This document shows positions 44,901-53,917 of a stretch of DNA of 64,000 nt, piece by piece; position 1 is the stretch's first letter, and the number at the start of each line of letters is the position of its first letter. The translations under genes were made by a program, and so were the position numbers. Below the pieces are notes generated by a model. It was not told the origin of the DNA. It made no database searches and was given only the letters and a program-made list of their open reading frames with translations. The stretch lies in the NCBI RefSeq assembly GCF_000067165.1, contig NC_010162.1:744001-808000 (forward strand). The letters run 5' to 3'. This DNA comes from Sorangium cellulosum So ce56 (lineage in GTDB: Bacteria > Myxococcota_A > Polyangia > Polyangiales > Polyangiaceae).

Positions 44901-47664
44901 CGGGCGCGGCAACCTGTACATCGCCGACGCGTTCAATCACTCGCTGCGCCGGTTCGAGATCGCGACCTCGATGGTCACCACCGTGGCAGGCAACGGCACC
45001 GCGGGCTCCGCGGACGGCGTTGGCACGGCCGCTCGGCTCACCTCGCCGCAGGCGCTCGCGATCGACGGCTCTGGCAGCGTGTTCATCGGCGAGGGCAACA
45101 AGCCCGGTCGCGTCCGGCGCTTCGATCCGGCGCTCGGCGCCACGGTCACGGTCGCCGGCGGGCCTGGCACCGTGTGGCAAGACGGCCTGGCCACGTCCGC
45201 CGTCCTCGAGCTGCCCGGCGGCCTGGCCGTGCTGCCCTCCGGCGACATCTACGTGAGCGACTCGCTGCCGTCGACGGTCCGCAAGATCGGGAGCAACTGC
45301 GACGCGGCGATCCCCGGAGCCGTCACCTACGACGTCACCGAGGCCGAGTGCCCCGGCAACTTCGGCGCGTACCGTTGCGTGACCGAGACCAGGAGCGATG
45401 TCGTCGAGTGGAGGGGCCCCGGCTGCCACCCGCTCCACTCGGGCTTCCAGTCCGCGTGCGGCTGCGCGTCCAACGCCGACTGCGCGAGCGGCGAGACGTG
45501 CGACCCCGTGAAGAAGCTGTGCACGGTCGGCGGTACGCCGGTCACGTGCCTGTGCAGCGCGGACCCGAACCCGACCTGCGCGAGCGAGCCAGGCCGCACG
45601 TGCGTCGACGGCGCGTGCACCCGCCGCTGCAACTACGACGCTGCCACCGCGGACACCGTCTGCGGCTACGGTCAGGTCTGCACGCCCGACGGCGTGTGCG
45701 CGCCGCAGGCCGGCGCCCAGTACGCCGAGCAGGTGATCTGGGGGCTCAAGAACCCCCATGCGCCCGCCCACGCGATCGCCACCTACGGCATGAGCGAGCT
45801 CGAGCTCATCGCCGCGCTCAACGCCGGCATTCACATCGGCCTCGAGGTCAAGCTCTTCAAGAAGCCGAGGAAGTTCACGCTCTGGGACTGGCGCCGATCC
45901 TGGGATATCGGCTCGGTCGCGAAGGCCAAGTTCCAGCCCGGGCTCGAGGCGACGTACCAGTGGGACAGCACGTCGCTCGGCCAGGTGACGAACTACCAGC
46001 CGACAGAGGTGACCCGCTCCCTCACGGCCCCCTCGGAGACCGCCGACTTCCTCGCGTGGTGCAAGGACGAGCTGGGGCTCCACGCGGAGGACCCGATGGC
46101 CCCCACCACGGAGGACGTCACGGGCGGCGTGCAGGAGGTCCTCAATTTCGGCTTCAACCTGGGAGAGCGGGTGTCCACGATGGAGAACCTCTGCATCGAA
46201 GGTCGGCCCATGATGGACTGGCTGCAGGACAAGGACGCGCTCGCCGAGAGGTTCGTGACCGGCACCTGCACGTACGTCGGGCTGGTGAGCGGCCTGCGCG
46301 GCAACCTCAGCTTCCCGTGCCAGGAAGCGCACATCAACCTGCTCAAGCACTGGGGCTGCCTCGACGCGCAGGGCTCCGCCGTCGCCAACCAGCTGCGGGT
46401 GGGCGCCTTCAGCGGCGCCGTCGTCAACACCCCGACGCCCACGTTCGATCTGACCGCGCTGCTCTACGACACGAGCAACGGGCTCGAGGCGTCCAACCTG
46501 GTGTATCCGAGCGCCCTGGCCGAGGCGTGGCTCGCCGAGGTCGAGGCCTGCTTCGACGAACACTCCGAGGACACCATGCCTTGCTCGTGCCTCGACGACG
46601 CGGATTGCACGACGGGACCGGGGCAGACGTGCGTGAGCGGGACGTGCCAGGGCCCCGAGGACGACGTCATCCAGTGCTCCGTCGTGCAGAACGCGGGCGT
46701 GACCGTCGAGCGCTGCTGCGGCGACGGCGTGCAGCAGGCGTCCGAGCAGTGCGACGACGGCAACACGCAGAACGGCGACGGCTGCTCGTCGAGCTGCCTC
46801 CTCGAGACGAAGGGCGCGTGCTGCCGGTCCCAGGGCTGCACCGACCTCGGCACGGGCGGCATCAGCTCCAGCGCGAGCTGCCGCGAGGCCGGCGGCTACT
46901 TCCTGAGCGGCTACAGCTGCGCGCAGGTCGACGCCTGCGGGGTCGAGCCCATCGGCTCGTGCACGGAGCCCGACGGCGCCTGTCACACGCCGGCCTACGA
47001 GGCGCAGTGCGACGCGGTGGGCGGCGTGTTCGTCGTCGGCGGCCGCTGCGAGAACGAGCCGGAGCGGCTGACGCTCCAGCCCGGCAGCGACGGTATCGAT
47101 GCGACGATCACCAACCTGAGCGCGAGCGTCGGGGCCAACAACGGGAGCTCCCCGAACATGACCGCGGGGGTGTGGACCTCCAGCAATACGAGTTACGTGA
47201 ACCGGAGCCTGTTCCGCTTCGATCTGTCGGAGATCCCGGCGGGCTCCACGATCGAGCGGGCGCGCCTCACCCTCTACGCCGATCCCGACGCGCGCCTCTA
47301 CGGCCAGGGCACCTGGAACGGCCTGCTCCCGGGGCACTCGACGTATGGCGGCTCCAACGCCTTCCTGCTCCAGCGCGTCACCTCGGCGTGGCAGGAGAAC
47401 ACAGTGACCTGGGCCAACCAGCCCACGACCACGTCGCTCCACCAGGTGCTCCTGCCGCCGAGCACGTCGCTCGGCCAGGACTACGAGGGCGTGGACGTGA
47501 CCGAGCTCGTGCAGGACATGCTGAGCGCGCCCGCGAGCAACCACGGCTTCCTGATGCGCCTCGAGAGCGAGGTGGGGAACTACCGGGAGGTCTCGTTCAT
47601 GTCGAGCGACAACGCGAACGCCGCGCGGCTCCCCAAGCTCGAGGTGGTGTTCCGGAGGCCCTGA
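41995..47664 (+). CDS. Giant mosaic surface lipoprotein (NHL, EF-hand, Cys-rich, DNRLRE-like)
   Basis: This 1889-residue exported protein has a lipoprotein signal (GIVASAC) and the GSVQQAL stretch typical of myxobacterial lipoproteins. A Ser-Ala linker (about 98-125) is built from a 27-bp DNA repeat. It is followed by a large unknown region with a canonical EF-hand loop (DTDHDGRVSPQE). NHL-type beta-propeller repeats come next (about 805-1100; units with VTTIAG...DGVGTAARF...LYIAD), then Cys-rich spacers. A CGDG...EQCDDGNTQNGDGC repeat follows. The C-terminus (about 1695-1889) resembles a DNRLRE domain (RSLFRFDLSEIPAGSTI; WQENTVTWANQP). Probably a cell-surface binding or scaffold protein. Confidence 0.85.
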   Translation: MTALRSMLIRQLIHSRDALADPRRAGRLPLLLCLGIVASACAGGADEPSEPIGSVQQALCSADDVGCQSGAPSWPRWSQQPDRPDAVFEEFETGSGAASASSSANSSSASSSASSSSASSSASSASGAGGGGSGFEFKPKACDPNLLGKMPENPNPKGADLQNITTNFHVLQSMQILSSIVNKTAEAINASDTETVEDAGKGRCICTQRVDAGCTDVIQKGQTTYEECSDFCDPATTPTNTCSMGVLVWLSNDVQQTQEGKAKWARKIVKWLDKMAGEIADGRFADFLEQLGGDLENATELLAKIQCYIDLYTEGYHLGGYSKQRPDLHMCIPWAGHGAYATMVESGNGKWGIGARYESRNLSKKHRAQMRTGGFAVTVFDETLSILPGTEFNMQLDGYKWFNREAPFGDDELGHFGGGGFSLSAAKRKGLFYLADEDQVESLDTDHDGRVSPQEFLVGTYMPFSYTADYTPSGAPSPATWPRSAAKPAEKLEGRSAAVMAAALNLDMQMKPIEKDLTKIPLPPVPGAFLIPYFRLGAGVKWYDEAYFMRKRLQEALNKHTNHKIENVDFDRDMHAFQAPDVTGEAGTVVSVRPEVGAKLFLGVPLGKRLKVGVEASIGFSVDLKPSGSGGVVDLNTSLEQALVNSNPDESLECKPVFNYKDQTYCSNRLVEESELNLGCSPLDTNNSCCLTFATGGRACIDDWTGITEEWCDSGKLSYELLATFMKEKQAKLLKTAFQAGFTAKWNANKTCDECDSDGTCVTDVRSDDLRDISGCQKHGVCCLPVASSPFGLAGARALTNGSYAQARFIQPGDMAYDASTRMLYVADRTAVRRIDLTSGAVTTIAGSTVSGTTDGVGTAARFNTISGITLHDGALYIADRGSRTIRKLTLSSGQVTTIADRTVVGTPRDVAVVGSHLYVTNSGDRTLVWIDLATGANIAVAGLASSSGNVDGVGTTARFAEPSGIVADGRGNLYIADAFNHSLRRFEIATSMVTTVAGNGTAGSADGVGTAARLTSPQALAIDGSGSVFIGEGNKPGRVRRFDPALGATVTVAGGPGTVWQDGLATSAVLELPGGLAVLPSGDIYVSDSLPSTVRKIGSNCDAAIPGAVTYDVTEAECPGNFGAYRCVTETRSDVVEWRGPGCHPLHSGFQSACGCASNADCASGETCDPVKKLCTVGGTPVTCLCSADPNPTCASEPGRTCVDGACTRRCNYDAATADTVCGYGQVCTPDGVCAPQAGAQYAEQVIWGLKNPHAPAHAIATYGMSELELIAALNAGIHIGLEVKLFKKPRKFTLWDWRRSWDIGSVAKAKFQPGLEATYQWDSTSLGQVTNYQPTEVTRSLTAPSETADFLAWCKDELGLHAEDPMAPTTEDVTGGVQEVLNFGFNLGERVSTMENLCIEGRPMMDWLQDKDALAERFVTGTCTYVGLVSGLRGNLSFPCQEAHINLLKHWGCLDAQGSAVANQLRVGAFSGAVVNTPTPTFDLTALLYDTSNGLEASNLVYPSALAEAWLAEVEACFDEHSEDTMPCSCLDDADCTTGPGQTCVSGTCQGPEDDVIQCSVVQNAGVTVERCCGDGVQQASEQCDDGNTQNGDGCSSSCLLETKGACCRSQGCTDLGTGGISSSASCREAGGYFLSGYSCAQVDACGVEPIGSCTEPDGACHTPAYEAQCDAVGGVFVVGGRCENEPERLTLQPGSDGIDATITNLSASVGANNGSSPNMTAGVWTSSNTSYVNRSLFRFDLSEIPAGSTIERARLTLYADPDARLYGQGTWNGLLPGHSTYGGSNAFLLQRVTSAWQENTVTWANQPTTTSLHQVLLPPSTSLGQDYEGVDVTELVQDMLSAPASNHGFLMRLESEVGNYREVSFMSSDNANAARLPKLEVVFRRP

Positions 47665-47680
47665 ACACCCGCTTCGGATA

Positions 47681-47755
47681 CGGGTCCACCTCGGCGTTTT
47701 CGGTGCTCAGCGCACTGGAGTGCGCTTCCGCGCCGAAAACGCCGATCTGGACCCG
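47681..47755. terminator. Three-tier nested inverted repeat after the giant lipoprotein gene
   Basis: CGGGTCCA (47681-47688) pairs with TGGACCCG (47748-47755). CGGCGTTTTCGG (47692-47703) pairs with CCGAAAACGCCG (47733-47744). AGCGCACT (47709-47716) pairs with AGTGCGCT (47719-47726). All three stems are perfect and nested, giving a long cruciform. It begins 16 bases after the stop codon. No T-run follows. It may end transcription or protect the mRNA 3' end. Confidence 0.55.
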
Positions 47756-47771
47756 TCTCCTGTGCGGGAGA

Positions 47772-47807
47772 CCGCCGCTCTGCTCTGCGTGGAGCAGAGG
47801 TGGGCGG
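47772..47807. terminator. Second hairpin before the VWA gene
   Basis: CTCTGCTC (47778-47785) pairs with GAGCAGAG (47792-47799) around a 6-nt loop, with an outer CCGCC/GGCGG pair (47772-47776 and 47803-47807). Together with the nested repeat just upstream it separates the giant lipoprotein gene from the VWA gene. Confidence 0.4.
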
Positions 47808-47856
47808 AAACCGCTGTAGACATTTGGTTTTGAACGATGCTCAAGAAGGATTGGAG

Positions 47857-49548
47857 ATGATGAGAAGGTCATTCAGAATGTTCGCAAGCGTCGCCGGCGG
47901 TCTCGTCGCGAGCGCGGCGGGGATGTCCGCGGCGCTGGCCCAGGTCGCCCCGCTGGACACGAACCATGTGGTGATCATCGATCGGTCCGGCAGCATGTAC
48001 GGCGACCGCCTCGAGCTCGCGAAGAAGGCGGCCAAGATCTACTGGAACACGCTGGTGTCGAGCAATGTGCCAGCATCGCAGTCGTTCACGGAGCTGCTCG
48101 GCGTGGCGAGCTACTCCGACACCTCGTCGGTCACGTATCCCTTGACGGCGCTGCCGGCCTCCGGCCTGGACACGGCGGTCGACGCGCTCGTCGCCGACGG
48201 GTCGACCTCGATCGGCGCCGGCCTCGAGGAGGCGCTCGACATGCTGATCTCCGAGAGCCCGACCAAGAGCGCGCGCGAGTGCGTCATCCTGCTGTCCGAC
48301 GGGCAGCACAACACGCCGCCTGCCCCGAGCGACTTCTATGCGGACTATTTCAGCCGCGTGGACGAGGTCCACTCGATCGCGCTCGGGTCCGGAGCGGACG
48401 AGGCCATGATGAGCGACATCGCGGCGAACTACGGGTTCTCGCCCGGGCTCTACCTGCGCGCCGACAGCGACACCGCGATCGACCAGCTCGAGCTGATCGG
48501 CGCGTTCAACCGCATGGCGAACGACTGCCGCGACGGCGGCATGATCGACCAGGGGCTGACGCAGATCCCGCCTCCGTCGCCGCAGTCGCCGCAGTCGTTC
48601 GCGTGCGCGGACACGCTGGTCTCGGCGGCGCAGATCGTGGATTTCACGATGATCTTCGTCGGGGCGGCCGCGCCGGAGGTCTACTTGCTTCCCCCGTGGG
48701 ACCAGACGTCCAAGATCACCGAGGCGAACTTCGCCGCGTCTGGCTCCGACCTGACCTTCTTCTCGGCGGAGAACTTCAAGCGCTTCTCCCTGAACCTGAC
48801 GGAGGCGTACGAGGAGGGGTTCTGGCAGTTCTGCGCCGTCAACACCTCGGATCAGCCCATCTACGTCTACTCCGCGGTATCGACCCTGGCCGACACGATC
48901 TCGCTCCGGGTCACGCCGAGCACGCTGAACGTCGGGGCGGCGCCGCTCATCGTGGAGGCCGAGGTGAGCCACCTGGGCAGCCCGGTGCTGGGCGCCACGG
49001 TCAGCGCGGAGATGACCGGCCCGAGCGGCGCGGTCACGCCCCTGTCGTTCCATGACGACGGCGCTGCGGCGCACGGCGACACGACGGCCAACGACGGCGT
49101 CTACTCGTTGAAGGTCGGCCAGTTCGCCGAGACGGGGAGCCACGACATCACGGTGTTCGCGGACCACGCCGGCAGCGCCACCGTGCCGATGTTCACGCGG
49201 CAGCACACGTTCGGGTTCTACAAGAACCCCGCGCCCCCCTGCCAGAGCCTCGGGCCGATGAGCTCGGCGATCATCGCGTCGGTCAACGGGACGTCCTGCT
49301 TCCAGATCGATCGGGCGAGCCTCCCGACCGGCTGGACGCCGGCGACCCTGACGCTGCAGATGAGCCCGGCGGACGGCGTCCCGCTGAACGGCGTCAGCGT
49401 GTCGGCCAACGGCGGAGCGCCCCAGAGCGCCCCGGCGAACAGCTGGTCCGCGACGACCACGATCCCGTTCCCGGGCACCGCGAACGACGTCGTCTATCAG
49501 GTGAGCACGACGAGCAACAGGCAGCTTCAGATTCAATGGTATCCGTGA
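47857..49548 (+). CDS. Exported von Willebrand factor A domain protein
   Basis: The product has about 563 residues with a signal peptide (cleavage near AALAQ). A VWA domain follows (about 30-215) with the metal-site motif DRSGSM, a downstream Thr in DGSTSIGAGLEEAL, and the Asp in LLSDGQHN. The MIDAS is intact, so a metal-dependent adhesion role is likely. The C-terminal 350 residues are beta-rich. A segment around 385-460 (DDGAAAHGDTTANDGVYS) is of the Ig-like choice-of-anchor type. AAGGA lies 6 bases before the ATG at 47857. Confidence 0.87.
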   Translation: MMRRSFRMFASVAGGLVASAAGMSAALAQVAPLDTNHVVIIDRSGSMYGDRLELAKKAAKIYWNTLVSSNVPASQSFTELLGVASYSDTSSVTYPLTALPASGLDTAVDALVADGSTSIGAGLEEALDMLISESPTKSARECVILLSDGQHNTPPAPSDFYADYFSRVDEVHSIALGSGADEAMMSDIAANYGFSPGLYLRADSDTAIDQLELIGAFNRMANDCRDGGMIDQGLTQIPPPSPQSPQSFACADTLVSAAQIVDFTMIFVGAAAPEVYLLPPWDQTSKITEANFAASGSDLTFFSAENFKRFSLNLTEAYEEGFWQFCAVNTSDQPIYVYSAVSTLADTISLRVTPSTLNVGAAPLIVEAEVSHLGSPVLGATVSAEMTGPSGAVTPLSFHDDGAAAHGDTTANDGVYSLKVGQFAETGSHDITVFADHAGSATVPMFTRQHTFGFYKNPAPPCQSLGPMSSAIIASVNGTSCFQIDRASLPTGWTPATLTLQMSPADGVPLNGVSVSANGGAPQSAPANSWSATTTIPFPGTANDVVYQVSTTSNRQLQIQWYP

Positions 49549-49626
49549 TGCTGCAGGGCGGTCTCGGCGCGATGTGCGGCTGAGCCGGCATGGACCGCGC
49601 GCGCGTGGCGTACCTGTCCGTCGGGA

Positions 49627-49653
49627 CCGCCGGTGAGCTCGGCTCACCGGCGG
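49627..49653. terminator. Perfect 11-bp hairpin between convergent genes
   Basis: CCGCCGGTGAG (49627-49637) pairs with CTCACCGGCGG (49643-49653) around a 5-nt loop. It overlaps the end of the AraC-type gene (stop at 49644-49646) and follows the VWA gene. It could serve both strands, but it has no T-run. Confidence 0.45.
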
Positions 49654-50642
49654 CGCAGCGCGCGGGACACCGAGCGCGCGCTCGCGTAGCCGAGCCCGGC
49701 CGCGAGCGCGCGCCTCGTGGGGTTGGACGAGGCCAGGTAGCGATCCGCCAGCTCGGTTCGCGCTTGCATCAACAGGGCGCGGTGGGACGTGCCCTGCTCT
49801 CGCAGCAGCCGCTGGAGCGTCCGCGAGCTCACGCCGAGGTGCTCGGCGATGCGATCGATGTTCGGGTTGCCCTGGGCGATGCAGGTCTGGAGGGCCTGTC
49901 GGACATCATCGACGAAGCTCGACGGGACGCCGGCGGCGGCCGCCGGCGCCCCGCTGGGCTTGCCGAGCGCCTGAAGGCGCGCCGCCGCGCAGTCCTCGAG
50001 GATCTCACAGAGGCGCGGCTCGGCGGAATGGAAGGGCAGCTCCAGGAGGTCCCGATCGAAGATCAGCTCGTCATAGGGGGCATCGAACTCGACCCGCGCG
50101 TCGAAGACGCGCTCGTACTCGCCTGCGACGCGCTCGCGGCGGTGCCGGAAGCGCACCGCCAGCGGGCGGATGTGCTCGCCCGAGAACGCCCGCGTCCGGA
50201 GCACCATCAAGCTGACGATGAGATCCGCGACGGCGGGCACGCCGTCCGGCGAGAGGTGGCGGAAATGCGCGCGGCGACCGGTCACCTCGAGGCTCAGGAC
50301 GCCCCCGCTGGCGACCAGCGGAGCGAAGCGGATGACGCGTTCCAGCGCTGTTCCAAAGCTGCTGCTGCTCCGTGTCAGGTAGTCCAGGAGGTCGAGCGAG
50401 CCGACCTCGAGCCCCTGCGCGGCGTGCAGCCCGAGCAGCGGATTGCCGCTCATCTTCTCGGCGGAGGACCATATCTGCCGCGCCGCGCTCAGGGAGATCG
50501 GCAACCCGCGCTGGCGGAGCGCCTCCGGCGGGAGCGCGGCGTCGCGCAGGACCGCGTCGATCGGGAGCCCGAGCTTGGGCGCCGCGGAGAGAAGGAGCAG
50601 GACGAAATCAGAGAACGCGGACTGAGCTGGCGCAGGGACCAC
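49644..50642 (-). CDS. AraC-family transcriptional regulator
   Basis: This 332-residue regulator has an N-terminal arabinose-binding-like domain of the OruR/ArgR type (about 25-215; LLGLHAAQGLEVGSLDLLDYL and AHFRHLSPDG). A C-terminal AraC DNA-binding domain follows: first helix-turn-helix IDRIAEHLGVSSRTLQRLLREQG, then the second, degenerate one (ALAAGLGYASARSVSRALRR). The end is shorter than usual: the normal FSEPSAFHRAFKRWTG box is replaced and stops early. The ligand and targets are unknown. Confidence 0.88.
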   Translation of the reverse strand: MVPAPAQSAFSDFVLLLLSAAPKLGLPIDAVLRDAALPPEALRQRGLPISLSAARQIWSSAEKMSGNPLLGLHAAQGLEVGSLDLLDYLTRSSSSFGTALERVIRFAPLVASGGVLSLEVTGRRAHFRHLSPDGVPAVADLIVSLMVLRTRAFSGEHIRPLAVRFRHRRERVAGEYERVFDARVEFDAPYDELIFDRDLLELPFHSAEPRLCEILEDCAAARLQALGKPSGAPAAAAGVPSSFVDDVRQALQTCIAQGNPNIDRIAEHLGVSSRTLQRLLREQGTSHRALLMQARTELADRYLASSNPTRRALAAGLGYASARSVSRALRRR

Positions 50643-50783
50643 GGTTCCTCACAAGCCAAATGTGTCGGAGCGTAGTGGCCGAAGCCGCCCGGGGCAACCC
50701 GGATCCTGGCGCCGGGCGCCTGTCCGTCCGGCGTCCTGCGCGGCGCGCGCGGGCCACGCAGGGGTGCGAGGAGAAATGAGGGC

Positions 50784-52175
50784 TCAGGCCAGGAGGCCCG
50801 GCAGCGGCCCGGTGCACACGCCGGGAATGCCGAAGGTGGTCACGTCGTCGAGGCCCATGGCGTTGCACACCGACACGAGCAGGTTGTTGTGCGGCAGATC
50901 GGCGTACTTCATGGTGCGGCCCATCTTGAAGTAGCCGCCCGCGCCGCCCGCGAGCACCCAGGGGATATCCTTGTACGTGTGCGTGTTGCCGGCGCCGAGC
51001 TCGTTGCCCCAGAGCAGCAGGGTGTTGTCCAGCACCGAGCTGCCGTCCACTTCCTTCGCGAGCGCCAGCTGATCCAGCACGTATTTCACCTGCTCGCTGT
51101 GCCAGACGTTGATCTTCACGAGCTTCTCGTTCGCGACCGCATCGTTGTCGCCGGCGTGGGAGAGCTCGTGGTGCTCCTCGTTCACCCCGATCCAGGGATA
51201 GTACTGCCAGCTATCGGCGTTGGCCCACATGAACGTGGAGACGCGGGTCATGCCGCAGATGTGCGCGAGCAGCATCAGGTCGGTCTGCAGCCGGCCGACC
51301 TTCGGATAGTTCTCCATCGCTCGCGTGTCGAACTTCTCCGGCATCGTGAGCGGCGTGCACGACACCGCCGAGCTCTGCAGCCGCTGCTCGATGTTGCGGA
51401 TGCCGCCGAGGTGCGCCTCGAGCCGCGCCTGGTCCTCGGAGCTGACGCGCGCCTTCAGGCGGCCGATATCGTCCTTGAGGAAGTCCAGCACGCTCTGGCG
51501 CTCGGCGATCAGCCGCTGCAGCTCCGTTTCGGAGAGATCCGCGTTGGCGAAGATGCGCGAGTACATCTGGAATGGATCGTCGACGGCGGTGTTCGGCTGG
51601 TTCGGACCGCGGTACGAGATCACGCGGAGCGGCTCCTGCCCCTCGATGCGCACGCCGAACTCGAGCGACGGGAACTGGCTTCTCTCGCCGATGCGACGCG
51701 CGATGTGCTGGTCGACGGAGATGCGATCCGCCCAGCCGGCGGGGCCGCCCGCGCCCGTGAAGCTGCCGGCGAGCAGCGAGCCGCCCGTGAGCATCGCGCC
51801 GGGGCCCTTCATGTGCGGGCCGCCGGGCTTGTTCTCGCTCGGGACGCCGAGCTCGTCCTCGACCGTCGAATTCATGTGCACGCCCTTGAGCACAAGCATC
51901 CTCTGCTTGTGCTCCTCGAGCGGCGCCAGGATAGGTCCGAGCGAGAGCGGCGCCTCGTGCGCGTCTCCCGGCGGGAAGAACGCCGACGGCACCGTGCCGT
52001 TCGCCGAGAAGATGCCGATGAAGCGCCTGGCGCCCGGCTGCTTCGCGTCCTGACCAAACACCGTGGCGCTCCGCCAGACGGGGCTCGTGAGCGCGACGGT
52101 CAGGGCGCCGAGCCCGCCCAGCAGCTTGCGGCGGCTGATCTGGGTGCGGAGGTCGATAGGGCCTCTTCGGTTCAT
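50784..52175 (-). CDS. DUF1552 Tat-exported protein
   Basis: This 463-residue protein of the DUF1552 family, found in planctomycetes and myxobacteria, is commonly encoded next to DUF1592 proteins. It has a twin-arginine signal (ISRRKLLGGLGALTVAL) and conserved stretches such as WANADSWQYYPWIGVNEEHHELSH and LLLWGNELGAGNTH near the end. The fold resembles sulfatase-like DUF1501 proteins, but no activity is established. The ATG overlaps the stop of the DUF1592 gene (ATGA), so the two are made together. Confidence 0.88.
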   Translation of the reverse strand: MNRRGPIDLRTQISRRKLLGGLGALTVALTSPVWRSATVFGQDAKQPGARRFIGIFSANGTVPSAFFPPGDAHEAPLSLGPILAPLEEHKQRMLVLKGVHMNSTVEDELGVPSENKPGGPHMKGPGAMLTGGSLLAGSFTGAGGPAGWADRISVDQHIARRIGERSQFPSLEFGVRIEGQEPLRVISYRGPNQPNTAVDDPFQMYSRIFANADLSETELQRLIAERQSVLDFLKDDIGRLKARVSSEDQARLEAHLGGIRNIEQRLQSSAVSCTPLTMPEKFDTRAMENYPKVGRLQTDLMLLAHICGMTRVSTFMWANADSWQYYPWIGVNEEHHELSHAGDNDAVANEKLVKINVWHSEQVKYVLDQLALAKEVDGSSVLDNTLLLWGNELGAGNTHTYKDIPWVLAGGAGGYFKMGRTMKYADLPHNNLLVSVCNAMGLDDVTTFGIPGVCTGPLPGLLA

Positions 52176-53917
52176 GGCATCTCCTTCGTGTGCGCGTCCA
52201 GCGCGCGGCGGTAAAGGAAGGCGTCCGTCTCCACGACGGCGCGGGGAAGCGCGTTCAGATCCTGGCCAGCAGCCTTGAAGGTCGCGAGCAAGCTCTCCAT
52301 CGAGCAACCATCCATGTCCTGCTCGAAGCGGGCGATGGCGAAGCGGAACCACTGGCGCGCAACGCACTCTTCCACCTCGGCGCTGCCCGCGAGCCGCTCG
52401 CCGAGCTCCGCCACGCCCTCGAAATCGCCGTTCATGTCGCGGGTGGCGATGATCTTGCCGCTCGCGTCGACCGGCTCGCCGCCGTCGAGCTCGCGGTAGC
52501 GGCCGAGCGCGTCGTAGTGCTCGAAGCCGAAGCCGATCGGATCGAGCAGCTGGTGGCAGCCGACGCAGCTCGGGTCCACCTCGTGCTGCGACAGCCGCTC
52601 TCGGGTCGAGCTGCTCGGGTCGACCTCGGGCGGCTTGGGGATGTTGGCCGGCGGGGCGGGCAGCTGCTGGCAGAGCAGCGCCTCGCGCACGAACTTCCCT
52701 CGGTAGATCGGCGAGCTCTCTGCGGGCTTCGCCTGGACGGCGAGCAGCGCCGGGAGCGTCAGGATGCCCGAGGTGGCGCCGTCCGTGCGCTTCAGCGCCT
52801 GGAAGGAGTCGTCGCCGGTGACGCCGTAGTAGCCGCCGAGATCCTTGTTGTAGAAGACCGTCGTCGAGGTGAGGAGCGCGCTCAGCTTGCCTCCCTCGTC
52901 GTCGAGCACGTGGTCGAAGAAGGCGTCGGCCTGCCCGCGCAGCGACTCGCGGAACGACCGCGACTGCCACTCGGGGAAGGCGTCCGCGTCCTTCACCACG
53001 CTGTTCAGGCCGTTCAGGTGCGTCCAGCTGCCGAGGAAGCGATGGACCAGCTTCTGGCCGCGCTCGTCCTCGAGCATCCAATCGAGCTGCGCCGCGACAC
53101 CCTCCTTCGTGGTCAGGCTGCCGTCGTCGATGGCCTCGTTGAGCCTGGCGTCCGGCAGGGTGCCCCACAGCATGTAGGAGAGGCGAGCGGCCACCTCGTA
53201 GGGAGAGAGCTTCACGGCGCGATCGCTCACCTTCTCCGAGGTGCCGATCTCGACGCGGTACAGGAAGCGCGGCGACTGCAGCATGCCGCGGAGCAGGAGC
53301 TCGACCCCGTGCTCGTAGCTCGTCTCCGCGCCGGCGTCGAAGAGCTGCAGGTGTCGCTCGATGTCCGCCGCGTCCGTGATCGGCGCGCGGTAGGCGCGGG
53401 CGCCGAAGCCCACGACCAGCTGGCGCGCGCACTCGCTCGGCTCGGCTCCGGCCTCGCAAGGAGCGATCCTGTCGAGGGCCGCCGGATTGCCGGCGACGGC
53501 CGCGGCGATGACGTCCGCCGCGGCCTGGAAGTGCTCGAGCTCGACCTGCGTCACGTCCGGCTGCAAGAGGCCGAACGCCGACGCCTCGATCGCGGGGCCG
53601 AGCGCCGCATCGAGGCCGGGCACGTCGCCGATGAGGTCGCGCACGGTGTTCAGGTACTGCTCCCGCGAGAGCAGCCGCATCGGCGAAGGCCCAGGATCGA
53701 TGGTGCTCGCGTCGCACGTCAATGGCTTGCCGGGGCCCGCCGACCCCGAGCCCGAGCCTCCGCTGCTCGAGCTGCCGCTCGCGCCGTTCGTTCCCTCCTC
53801 CGGCGATGTGCCGTCTTCGCTGCCCAGGTTGCCGATGCACGCCGACAGCGCGAGCGCCGCGGCGAGCAGGCCCGCGCTTCCGTGGGACTTCAATTGTTCA
53901 ATCGATGATGCGGTCAT
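52172..53917 (-). CDS. DUF1592-family lipoprotein with CxxCH motif
   Basis: This 581-residue exported lipoprotein has a clear lipobox (LALSAC) and a Ser/Gly-rich linker. The successive small domains known as DUF1587/1595/1592/1588/1585 are recognisable by LSREQYLNTVRDLIGD, ELLLRGMLQSPRFLYRVE, LSYMLWGTLPDARL and CVGCHQLLDPIGFGFEHYD. The CVGCH site could bind one c-type haem. The function of the pair with DUF1552 is not known. Confidence 0.88.
   Translation of the reverse strand: MTASSIEQLKSHGSAGLLAAALALSACIGNLGSEDGTSPEEGTNGASGSSSSGGSGSGSAGPGKPLTCDASTIDPGPSPMRLLSREQYLNTVRDLIGDVPGLDAALGPAIEASAFGLLQPDVTQVELEHFQAAADVIAAAVAGNPAALDRIAPCEAGAEPSECARQLVVGFGARAYRAPITDAADIERHLQLFDAGAETSYEHGVELLLRGMLQSPRFLYRVEIGTSEKVSDRAVKLSPYEVAARLSYMLWGTLPDARLNEAIDDGSLTTKEGVAAQLDWMLEDERGQKLVHRFLGSWTHLNGLNSVVKDADAFPEWQSRSFRESLRGQADAFFDHVLDDEGGKLSALLTSTTVFYNKDLGGYYGVTGDDSFQALKRTDGATSGILTLPALLAVQAKPAESSPIYRGKFVREALLCQQLPAPPANIPKPPEVDPSSSTRERLSQHEVDPSCVGCHQLLDPIGFGFEHYDALGRYRELDGGEPVDASGKIIATRDMNGDFEGVAELGERLAGSAEVEECVARQWFRFAIARFEQDMDGCSMESLLATFKAAGQDLNALPRAVVETDAFLYRRALDAHTKEMP

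Noticed and set aside
44134..47544. Minus-strand open frame of about 1140 codons opposite the giant lipoprotein
   Set aside because: No start context, no motifs, and Arg/Ala/Val-rich shadow composition; the plus frame has clear domains.
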